Origin: JBCBKZ01 sp039026975
GTDB taxonomy: Bacteria; Bacteroidota; Bacteroidia; J057
Length of the DNA stretch: 6,324 bases
NCBI GenBank assembly: GCA_039026975.1
Contig: JBCCLI010000383.1
Coordinates: 1 to 6,324, forward strand
Direction of reading: 5' to 3'
The notes beneath the pieces are model-generated. The model was not told the DNA's origin. It did not search any database and was given only the letters and a program-made list of their open reading frames with translations. Numbering within the stretch: position 1 is the first letter of the stretch; each line of letters starts with the position of its first letter. A program made the translations under genes and the position numbers. Below, one piece after another: positions 1 through 5,567 of this stretch.

Positions 1-99
1 GTTAATGAGGGAGTAGATTCTGTGAGAGAAATGCCTATTGGGTTTCTGTTCTCATCCAGATTACTTCCGGCGAATGAATTCACCGCTACGTATATGTAG
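1..99 (+). CDS. Possible 3' end of a gene entering from the left edge (very tentative)
   Basis: Frame 1 is open from the first base of the window to a TAG stop at 97-99, giving 32 residues that begin VNEGVDSVREMPIGF and end ANEFTATYM. The first half reads like ordinary protein, but no family can be recognised from so little. The last ten or so codons lie inside the hairpin element at 70-115, so the stop may come from an inserted repeat. If real, the gene would converge on the leftward short-chain dehydrogenase that ends at 158. An open stretch of this length is common by chance, so confidence is low. An internal ATG at 31-33 would give only a 22-residue peptide, which I do not propose as a gene. 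Confidence 0.2.
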   Translation, partial: VNEGVDSVREMPIGFLFSSRLLPANEFTATYM

Positions 100-115
100 G
101 GGTGAATTTATTCGC
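70..115. repeat. REP/MITE-like palindrome (20-bp arms, 6-base centre)
   Basis: The left arm is 70-89 (GCGAATGAATTCACCGCTAC), the centre is GTATAT at 90-95, and the right arm is 96-115. Pairing is complete apart from one G-G mismatch and one G-T wobble, and the centre is itself nearly palindromic. The element sits 43 bp beyond the stop of the leftward short-chain dehydrogenase. No T-run follows it on the minus strand, so it does not look like a standard intrinsic terminator. The long stem and intergenic position resemble dispersed REP or MITE-type elements. Copy number cannot be judged from one window. Confidence 0.7.
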
Positions 116-157
116 AGGGAGAGAAGTTCAGTTTAGGGTCCTAGTCCTAAAATATAT

Positions 158-940
158 CTAAGTCAGATGGATTCCACCATCGACAGGGATCACTGCACCG
201 TTTAGGTAAGAACCTGCAGCAGATGATAAAAAGACGGCTATACCTCCCATATCCTGAGGTTGTCCGATACGCCCTAGAGGACAGGAACGCTCAATTTGTT
301 CCTGAAAGCTGTCCAACAAAGTTTGCGTCATTTTACTTTCAAAGGGACCTGGGGCAATAGCGTTTACAGTGATATTCTTTCCGCCTAATTTGATAGCTAA
401 GCCCTTAGTGAGGTGATGAACAGCCGCCTTACTGGCCCCATAAGGCAGGTTGTCCATGGGAGAAATCTTAATCCCATCTATTGAGCCTACATTGATCACT
501 CTGGCTGGATCAGTTTTACTTCCTCCGCTTTCCAATAAAGGCAGAAACCCTTGGGTCAGGAAAAAGATAGACTTTACATTAATGTCCAGCACTTTATCAT
601 AGCCAGATTCCGGGTGAACAGCAAAGGGAGCACCCCATGAAGCTCCTGCATTATTGATTAGGATATGTAGCTTATCCTCGTTCGACTTGACGGCTTCAAT
701 GAGTTTAGCTATACCTTCTTCAGTGGACAGGTCAGCGGGCACTGAAATACAGCTTCCTATCTCTGATAATTTTGCTGCAACGGCATCACATACTTCTGCC
801 TTACGAGAGGAGATATATACTTTTGCGCCATTCTCTACAAAGGTTTGGGCTATCATCAATCCGATCCCTCTGGAACCTCCGGTTACGACAACCGTTTTGC
901 CAGCTACTGAAAATAAATTGTTAATCGTTAAAGACTGCAT
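158..940 (-). CDS. SDR-family NAD(P)H-dependent oxidoreductase, RhlG/3-oxoacyl-ACP reductase-like
   Basis: This is a classical short-chain dehydrogenase/reductase of 260 residues, a usual full length. The Rossmann nucleotide motif TGGSRGIG is at residues 20-27. Residue R46 follows strand 2 (SSRK), which tends to favour NADP(H). NNAG is at 96-99, N121 lies in DINVKS, and the catalytic set is S153, Y167 and K171. The stretch ITVNAIAPGPFESKM and the ending IPVDGGIHLT are typical of the 3-oxoacyl-ACP-reductase/RhlG-like branch. Enzymes of this branch interconvert keto and hydroxy groups on acyl or alcohol substrates; the actual substrate is not visible. No signal peptide is seen, so it is probably cytoplasmic. 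It is the last gene of the leftward series, 89 bp after the crotonase. A Bacteroidota -7-like stretch (TATTTTG on the minus strand, 973-979) lies in that gap, but its spacing is poor and no promoter is claimed. Confidence 0.92.
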   Translation of the reverse strand: MQSLTINNLFSVAGKTVVVTGGSRGIGLMIAQTFVENGAKVYISSRKAEVCDAVAAKLSEIGSCISVPADLSTEEGIAKLIEAVKSNEDKLHILINNAGASWGAPFAVHPESGYDKVLDINVKSIFFLTQGFLPLLESGGSKTDPARVINVGSIDGIKISPMDNLPYGASKAAVHHLTKGLAIKLGGKNITVNAIAPGPFESKMTQTLLDSFQEQIERSCPLGRIGQPQDMGGIAVFLSSAAGSYLNGAVIPVDGGIHLT

Positions 941-1029
941 GTAGTATTATTTGGGCAAGTATTTAATATTCTCAAAATACGTCAATGTTAAACATGAGTG
1001 TAAGCTCTTTCGCCTGATATCAAGTCTGG

Positions 1030-1812
1030 CTATCGGCCTACAAATAAAGCCTCTCGCCTTTCAAGAAAGGACCTGAAGCCTTCCATTCCATCTTCAGTCT
1101 GCATCAGTTGTCTGATGGTGACCAGGAAATGTTCTCCCAGACCCTCGGGTATAGCTTGTGTGCTAGCCATGTCCGCAGTGAGTAGAGTCTGATGAATTCC
1201 CAGAGGTGCTTGTTTAGCGATGGTTTCTGCAATCTCTTTGGCTTTGGTAAGCTGTTCTCCCGGATCAGTAAGCTCCTGTACCATCCCCATACGGTAAGCA
1301 GTTTCTGCTGAGAAAGTTTCTCCCGTCAAGAGATAACGCATGGCATTCCCTCTGCCTATTCTTTCCACCATACGTACGGTGGCTCCGCCAAAGGGGTATA
1401 TGCCTCTTTTGACTTCTATTTGAGCAAATAGGGTATCATTAGAAGCTACTATGATATCTCCTGCAAGTGCCAACTCAATGCCCAGGGTTAAGCATTTTCC
1501 ATTAACTGCTACTACCAGGGGTTTGGTCCGCTTTTTCTTGGTGTAGATCCCCCATGGATCTACTTTATCCTCCTGAATGAGGGGTTCACCTTGAATGATT
1601 TTAGGGGCAATTTCACCCAAATCTAAGCCTGCCGTAAAGTGATCTCCATGGGCAAACAACAAACCACATCGGATCTGATCGTTTTCCTCCATGTGATCAT
1701 ATGCATCGGCTAATTCAGCTAGCATGGTGGAACTAAAGGCATTTCGCTTTTCTGGTCTATTCAGCCCGATCAGGAAAACATGACCTTGTAATTCAGTACT
1801 TATTTGTGCCAT
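1030..1812 (-). CDS. Enoyl-CoA hydratase/isomerase (crotonase) family protein
   Basis: This is a 260-residue crotonase-fold protein of normal length for an enoyl-CoA hydratase. The N-terminal substrate motif NRPEKRNAF is at 18-26. The first oxyanion-hole loop, FTAGLDLGE, is at 59-67. The second loop is VNGKCLTLGIELALAGDI at 103-120. Aligned by motif to rat mitochondrial enoyl-CoA hydratase, E113 (in GIEL) and E133 (in QIEV, twenty residues later) match the two catalytic glutamates E144 and E164. Hydratase activity is therefore plausible, although the crotonase family also holds isomerases, dehalogenases and hydrolases. The usual GGG before the glutamate is replaced by TLG. The protein likely acts in the cytoplasm on a CoA thioester. 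It starts 186 bp after the DHRS7B-like gene, across a palindrome-rich gap, so it may be transcribed separately. The next gene is another short-chain dehydrogenase, and hydratase plus dehydrogenase is a common beta-oxidation-type pairing. Confidence 0.92.
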   Translation of the reverse strand: MAQISTELQGHVFLIGLNRPEKRNAFSSTMLAELADAYDHMEENDQIRCGLLFAHGDHFTAGLDLGEIAPKIIQGEPLIQEDKVDPWGIYTKKKRTKPLVVAVNGKCLTLGIELALAGDIIVASNDTLFAQIEVKRGIYPFGGATVRMVERIGRGNAMRYLLTGETFSAETAYRMGMVQELTDPGEQLTKAKEIAETIAKQAPLGIHQTLLTADMASTQAIPEGLGEHFLVTIRQLMQTEDGMEGFRSFLERREALFVGR

Positions 1813-1874
1813 ATCTTTATTGTAATTTAGGAGTAGGAGATGTGATAATTAGATTATTTAACCGTCTCTTGGGT

Positions 1875-1894
1875 CCCACCATTCAAATGGTGGG
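1875..1894. repeat. Perfect 9-bp inverted repeat with 2-base loop
   Basis: CCCACCATT at 1875-1883 is followed by CA and then the exact reverse complement AATGGTGGG at 1886-1894. It lies in the 186-bp gap between the DHRS7B-like dehydrogenase and the crotonase. Neither strand shows a T-run after the stem, so a simple intrinsic terminator is unlikely. It could be an attenuating or RNA-stabilising hairpin, or part of a dispersed element together with the palindrome at 1916-1931. Confidence 0.6.
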
Positions 1895-1915
1895 TTCATT
1901 GAAACTGAATGTAGC

Positions 1916-1931
1916 GGCTGTTTCAACTGCC
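1916..1931. repeat. Short imperfect palindrome in the same gap
   Basis: GGCTGTTTCAACTGCC pairs GGC with GCC and GTT with AAC around a T-T mismatch. It is 21 bp from the 1875-1894 hairpin, and the stretch between them carries further short ATTCA/TGAAT inversions. Two or more palindromes in one non-coding gap suggest a mosaic repeat element rather than gene remnants, but this is inference. Confidence 0.4.
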
Positions 1932-1998
1932 TCAGGATTTAAAGGGCGGATTTATACACCCCAACATATCCTTACCCACCCAGCATAAAGAAGCCACC

Positions 1999-2793
1999 TT
2001 AGGTCGCTTTCAACTTGGTCATGATCTTAAATAAGAGTTTGGGGTAGAGTCTTCTAACCATCGGAGCCAATTTCTCTTTGCCTTTTGCAATCAGAAGTTC
2101 GGGGGTTTCTCTTTGCATACCTTTGATGATCTTCCTCACACATTCTTCTACAGGGATTCCATTGGCTATCAAGGGATCTGTTACATTATGTTTTTTACCA
2201 TCTCCTTCCAGGGCATTTATAGAAATATTAGTTTGTATAGAGCCTGGGGTAACTACCATGACCTTTATATTATCTGCGTGGACTTCTGCTCTTAAGGCAT
2301 CCATAAACCCAATTACGGCATGCTTGGCTGCACAATAGGCTGATCTCATAGGAGTTCCAATTTTACCGGCCACACTGCTTACAGCTATGATTAAGCCACT
2401 TTTGCTTTTCATCATTTGGGGGAGGACAGCCTTAGTTAAAGCTACGATAGCAAAATGGTTTATTTCCATGATTCTTCTGTCCACAGCCAGGAGCGTATCC
2501 TTAGCCAATGATCTTTGAGAAACGCCGGCATTATTCACCAGAATGTCTATTTCTCCTACTTGAGAAAGTACCTCCTTAGCAGCATCCGGGATCTTATCTA
2601 CTTGTAGCAAATCCATGGGATAGACCAGATGGTCACCTCCAGCCAGGCCATCTTTAATCGCTTCCAGTTTTTCAGTGCTTCTGGCAGTCAATATGATCTT
2701 TGCCCCTGCATTGGCTAACTGGATGGCTAGTTCTTTCCCTATGCCATCGGAAGCACCTGTGATCCAAACTCTCTTATTTTTGAAGTCTTTCAT
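1999..2793 (-). CDS. SDR-family oxidoreductase, DHRS7/DHRS7B (PexRAP)-like
   Basis: This is a 264-residue classical short-chain dehydrogenase. TGASDGIG is at 12-19, NNAG at 87-90, N112 lies in INHF, and the catalytic set is S140, Y153 and K157 with the usual 13-residue Ser-Tyr gap. Several stretches match, from memory, the vertebrate DHRS7B/DHRS7 branch rather than the general reductases: VDRRIMEINHF, ALTKAVLPQM, RSAYCAAKHA, DALRAE and TPGSIQTNISINALEGDG. The family-like C-terminus, with a Pro-Lys-Leu-Leu-Phe stretch near 251-255, is also present. Mammalian DHRS7B (PexRAP) reduces acyl- and alkyl-DHAP, but bacterial members of this group are widespread and mostly of unknown substrate. The N-terminal membrane anchor of the animal protein is absent, so this one is probably cytoplasmic. 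It follows the AGPS-like gene in the same direction, 149 bp downstream across a repeat-bearing gap. Confidence 0.92.
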   Translation of the reverse strand: MKDFKNKRVWITGASDGIGKELAIQLANAGAKIILTARSTEKLEAIKDGLAGGDHLVYPMDLLQVDKIPDAAKEVLSQVGEIDILVNNAGVSQRSLAKDTLLAVDRRIMEINHFAIVALTKAVLPQMMKSKSGLIIAVSSVAGKIGTPMRSAYCAAKHAVIGFMDALRAEVHADNIKVMVVTPGSIQTNISINALEGDGKKHNVTDPLIANGIPVEECVRKIIKGMQRETPELLIAKGKEKLAPMVRRLYPKLLFKIMTKLKAT

Positions 2794-2831
2794 GTATAAA
2801 GTTGTAGTAGTCCTCAGGTATTTATTTTTTT

Positions 2832-2879
2832 GCCACGAATTTACACGAATGATTTGTATTTAATCTGTGTATTAGCGGC
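2832..2879. repeat. Degenerate inverted and direct repeat (CACGAAT type)
   Basis: The left half carries the tandem pair CACGAAT at 2834-2840 and 2844-2850. Its stretch GCCACGAATTTACACGAAT is imperfectly complementary to ATCTGTGTATTAGCGGC at 2863-2879. T-tracts flank both sides, T7 at 2825-2831 and T6 at 2880-2885. The arrangement resembles widely dispersed palindromic intergenic elements built on CACGAAT/ATTCGTG units. The family assignment is from memory and cannot be tested here. It lies between the AGPS-like gene and the DHRS7B-like gene and may separate or modulate their co-transcription. Confidence 0.5.
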
Positions 2880-2885
2880 TTTTTT

Positions 2886-2914
2886 ATAGCGAAATCCTCT
2901 TCGGGTAAAGCTAT
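2886..2914. repeat. Small two-part hairpin
   Basis: ATAGC at 2886-2890 pairs with GCTAT at 2910-2914. Inside, after a symmetric 3x3 internal loop, ATCC at 2894-2897 pairs with GGGT at 2903-2906 (one T-G wobble) around a five-base loop. On the minus strand it follows the AGPS-like stop by about 28 bp, where a transcription terminator could sit. The sequence after it on that strand is A6, not T, so it does not fit a standard intrinsic terminator. Confidence 0.35.
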
Positions 2915-2942
2915 TTCAGTAAGAGAATTTCCAAAAGAGAGA

Positions 2943-4538
2943 TTACGGTTCTTCCGGAAGTAATACCCCCGGATTCATGATCCATGTTGGGTCAACTGCT
3001 TCCTTAGCTGCTTTTAGCATATTCCCAAATATAGGGGTGTGCTGCTGCGTATAAAAGGGACGATGGTCTTTTCCTACGGCGTGATGATGGGTAATCGTCC
3101 CTCCATGATCAATAATGGCCTGAGAAACTTCTTGTTTAATCTGATCCCATTGCTGGAGTTGATTCCCCTTTTCTCCTTTGGCAATGATGGTAAAGTAAGG
3201 AGCGGGCCCGTCCGGATAGATATGCGTAAACCTACAGGTAACCGTGCCTGTACCACAATAGGTATTGATGGCTTTTTGTGCGGCCTTGGTCACATTCTCG
3301 TAGAAATTCGGGAATTGATCCCAGGTAATGGCTGTTTCAAAGGTTTCTGCTACTACGCCTAGCCTGATGATTTCATCCCGTAAATAAGGAACTAATAAGA
3401 ATGACTTTTTCCAGGCATCTCCTTTTTTGTCTCGGGTGTTTTCAGTCAGTCGTTTCTCATCCCATCTCCCTCCATGCTCTTTACATAGAGCCAGGGCTTC
3501 CTTCATCCAGTGTGTTACGTCCCGCTGATGTGATTCAAATCCTACAATGAGGACCGCAAATCTACCATCTCCTAGACCATTTATAAAAGCTTCTGTAGCA
3601 TCTACCAGCCTGGCATTAGCAGGGTTTAGCCCCGATTGGGATAAGGCTTTTACGGCTTCTGCACCAGCTTCAAAGCTTTTGAAGGTAACCGTTACAGTTT
3701 TTTTGAATGTAGGAATATCTTGTAGGCGTACCCATGCGGAGGTGATGATGCCCAGAATGCCTTCCGATCCTAAATAGAAGCGTTCCTCACTGGGACCTGC
3801 TCCGGAACCGGGAAGCCTTCTGGATTCCAGCTTGCCGGAAGGGGTAATCATATTAACGCTTTGCACAAATTCATCAATGTGGGTATACAGAGTAGCAAAG
3901 TGTCCCCCAGCACGTGTCGCTATCCAGCCTCCAAGGGTAGAAAACTCAAAACTCTGCGGGAAATGCCTAAGGGTAAGTCCGTGTGGTTTTAGACCTGCTT
4001 CCAGGGCTGGCCCATACATTCCTCCCTGAATGTGTGCAGATCGGGACGCCTTATCAACTTCCAGAATCTTGTTGAAGTGCATCATATTGACGGAAATCAC
4101 CCCGGTATAACGGTCATTTTCCGTAGGTTCAATCCCTCCACAAACGCTACTACCGCCTCCAACGGGGACAATAGCTACCTCATGTTCTGTAGCAAATTTC
4201 ATGAGCTGGATGATATCTTCTTCGGTTTTAGGAAAGGCTACATAATCTGGTGGATTAGGGAAGTGACCTTGCGCACCTCTTAACACATCTCTGTAGGCTT
4301 TTCCATAAGAGTGCCTCGCCCTGTCATAGGTAGTGGAGGAGCAGATGCTTTCCAAGTGAGTGGGCAAGGTAAATCTGGGCTTTCTCAAGGTTAAGTCCTC
4401 TACAGCTTTAGGCGTATATGCGTCAAACTTCTCAATCTGAAGAAAGGTCTTCATCATTTGTTTGAAATGCGCTATGTTTGCTTGAGGTATATCGAAATCA
4501 GTGTTGCCCCAACCCCAGTAGCTTCTAGTCTTATTCAT
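2943..4538 (-). CDS. FAD-binding oxidase, alkyl-DHAP synthase (AGPS)-like
   Basis: This is a 531-residue flavoprotein of the VAO/PCMH type, with an N-terminal FAD_binding_4 domain (roughly 95-275) and a C-terminal FAD-oxidase cap (roughly 280-527). The FAD diphosphate loop VPVGGGSSVCGG is at 124-135. FEFSTLGGWIATRAGG is at 197-212 and YLGSEGILGIIT at 255-266. Many segments match human AGPS by memory: the opening YWGWGNTD (AGPS has a WNGWGYND-like stretch), ARLVD at 309-313, ETFETAITWD at 398-407, TCRFTHIYPDG at 434-444, Y448, and HHHAVGK at 484-490 containing the His triplet of the AGPS active site. AGPS swaps the acyl chain of acyl-DHAP for a fatty alcohol using FAD without net redox change. 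Bacterial relatives include both ether-lipid enzymes and uncharacterised oxidases, so the reaction stays open. No signal peptide or peroxisomal signal is seen. It starts 32 bp after the cis-CaaD-like tautomerase, which suggests co-transcription. Confidence 0.92.
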   Translation of the reverse strand: MNKTRSYWGWGNTDFDIPQANIAHFKQMMKTFLQIEKFDAYTPKAVEDLTLRKPRFTLPTHLESICSSTTYDRARHSYGKAYRDVLRGAQGHFPNPPDYVAFPKTEEDIIQLMKFATEHEVAIVPVGGGSSVCGGIEPTENDRYTGVISVNMMHFNKILEVDKASRSAHIQGGMYGPALEAGLKPHGLTLRHFPQSFEFSTLGGWIATRAGGHFATLYTHIDEFVQSVNMITPSGKLESRRLPGSGAGPSEERFYLGSEGILGIITSAWVRLQDIPTFKKTVTVTFKSFEAGAEAVKALSQSGLNPANARLVDATEAFINGLGDGRFAVLIVGFESHQRDVTHWMKEALALCKEHGGRWDEKRLTENTRDKKGDAWKKSFLLVPYLRDEIIRLGVVAETFETAITWDQFPNFYENVTKAAQKAINTYCGTGTVTCRFTHIYPDGPAPYFTIIAKGEKGNQLQQWDQIKQEVSQAIIDHGGTITHHHAVGKDHRPFYTQQHTPIFGNMLKAAKEAVDPTWIMNPGVLLPEEP

Positions 4539-4570
4539 GCTTCAATTTCTTTAGGAGTAGTAGATTATGC

Positions 4571-4981
4571 CTATACAGATTGACTTTCTCTTTCTGACAA
4601 TGCCTGCGTTACCTTTTCCATCCATTCATCTTCTTCACCAGGACTAGGCATCACAAAACCACCCTCCATAGCCCATTTACCATCTATCTCCATGAGATTA
4701 ATATGAATATCACCTTCCTGAACCTGGAGAATATTAGCACATCCGGTTTTAAAGGCTTCACACACCTTGTCTATTTGGTCCTGGGACCTGCCCAGCCTCA
4801 CATTTGCGTGTATGTAGAGGTGCTTATTTTGCATGATAGGAATCCCCTCGAAAAAAACAACATGAACAAACTGCTCTGGCGCGATCATAATGCTACAATG
4901 GGCATCCGTGAATAAATCCACCAATTTTTGTTTAGTCGCAGCAGATAGATTCTTGGGAGAAGTAAGGCTATAAAGTGGCAT
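4571..4981 (-). CDS. Tautomerase-superfamily protein, cis-CaaD/Tautomerase_3-like
   Basis: The chosen start (ATG at 4979-4981) gives 136 residues beginning M-P-L-Y. Removal of Met leaves Pro1, the catalytic base or acid of this superfamily. An upstream in-frame ATG at 5071 would add 30 residues, bury the proline and overlap the preceding gene by 40 bp, so I reject it. Numbered from Pro1, the motif alignment to cis-3-chloroacrylic acid dehalogenase (from memory) gives His27 for His28, Arg61 and Arg64 (NVRLGRS) for Arg70 and Arg73, and Glu105 for Glu114. The pattern FxMPxPGxExxEW near the end also matches. The activating Tyr103 position appears to be Asn94. Family members tautomerise, hydrate, dehalogenate or decarboxylate small unsaturated acids, usually as trimers in the cytoplasm. 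The substrate is unknown; dehalogenase activity should not be assumed. It follows the Pro1-less homologue by 50 bp and precedes the FAD oxidase by 32 bp. Confidence 0.85.
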   Translation of the reverse strand: MPLYSLTSPKNLSAATKQKLVDLFTDAHCSIMIAPEQFVHVVFFEGIPIMQNKHLYIHANVRLGRSQDQIDKVCEAFKTGCANILQVQEGDIHINLMEIDGKWAMEGGFVMPSPGEEDEWMEKVTQALSERESQSV

Positions 4982-5031
4982 AGTAGGAGTTATTTTGAAT
5001 GAAGAATGTTGGATGAAATTGAAGAGATGAG

Positions 5032-5484
5032 CTAATATTTGACTCTCAGTCGTAGAAATCCATTCCTCCATTTTGAAGTCAAAGCGGTGAACAGTTTTTT
5101 GACTTGTATCCAGAGGCGGTACTTAGGATGTATCCGCTTTTGTTGGGCAGCAAAAAAGCTATCTACCCAGGAGGTATTGGCAACAGTAATGACTGTATCC
5201 AGGGGAGAAACCTTAAAATTCTTCAGCAAGAAGTTTGAATACAATCTCATGAGTTCCTCTCTCTTTTCTTTGGTGATATCCTCATTTACTTCTATCAATA
5301 TGATGGTACCATTAGAGGGTTTCCTTTCAGCATAGGCAGATCCTTTCGGAAAAATCACCCAGAAGACTGTCAACTTTTCGGTGCCGTAATGATCACTATA
5401 AATTTCTCTAAACCCTGCTTCTATTTCCTTGATTTCTTCCTTAGAGAACTGATGTTCCTGGACAAGACAATTTATCCTTTTCAT
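5032..5484 (-). CDS. Probable tautomerase-fold protein lacking Pro1
   Basis: This 150-residue protein has no confident family match, but its predicted layout follows the two beta-alpha-beta units of trimeric tautomerases: strand about 3-8, helix 14-32, strands 37-45 and 59-66, helix 70-89, and strand 96-102. Lengths and order resemble cis-CaaD, and its neighbour downstream is a clear member of that group. The sequence starts M-K-R-I, so the catalytic N-terminal proline is absent, and no in-frame alternative start creates one. An HxF/SKEE helix cap follows at 11-17. Residues 115-150 form a strongly basic tail (about 11 Lys/Arg in 36) beyond the fold. It could be a non-catalytic partner of the neighbouring tautomerase, as in hetero-oligomeric family members, or a diverged protein with another job. 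It is the first gene of the leftward series, next to the divergent regulator and its palindrome. The fold call is inference. Confidence 0.7.
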   Translation of the reverse strand: MKRINCLVQEHQFSKEEIKEIEAGFREIYSDHYGTEKLTVFWVIFPKGSAYAERKPSNGTIILIEVNEDITKEKREELMRLYSNFLLKNFKVSPLDTVITVANTSWVDSFFAAQQKRIHPKYRLWIQVKKLFTALTSKWRNGFLRLRVKY

Positions 5485-5567
5485 TTTTTCACTTTTACGG
5501 TTGGAGTCCTTGCACCTCTTTACTCCTGATAGAAATCCTTAACAATAATGCTTGTTCAAAGATCATT

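Noticed and set aside
70..115. Intrinsic terminator for the leftward series
   Set aside because: The stem is strong, but no T-run follows on the minus strand, so it is listed as a repeat-like palindrome instead.
654..944. Rightward 96-codon open frame
   Set aside because: It is antisense to the short-chain dehydrogenase and shows no domain or start signal.
1806..1988. Rightward 60-codon open frame
   Set aside because: It covers the palindrome-rich gap, overlaps the crotonase start on the other strand, and its product looks unlike protein from the neighbouring genes.
2834..2850. CRISPR-like tandem repeat (CACGAAT twice)
   Set aside because: There are only two seven-base units three bases apart, with no array, spacers or cas genes; it fits a degenerate palindrome better.
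3039..4283. Several rightward open frames within the FAD oxidase gene
   Set aside because: They are antisense shadows of a strongly supported coding region with clear family motifs, and none has recognisable domains.
4982..5071. 30-residue N-terminal extension of the tautomerase
   Set aside because: It would bury the catalytic proline and overlap the upstream gene; the shorter start fits the family.
5039..5335. Rightward 98-codon open frame
   Set aside because: It is antisense to the Pro1-less tautomerase-fold gene and has no recognisable features.
5557..5564. Promoter -7 box for the leftward genes (GATCTTTG on the minus strand)
   Set aside because: It is close to the Bacteroidota TAnnTTTG consensus but has no -33 TTG at a suitable distance, so it is mentioned only with the operator.
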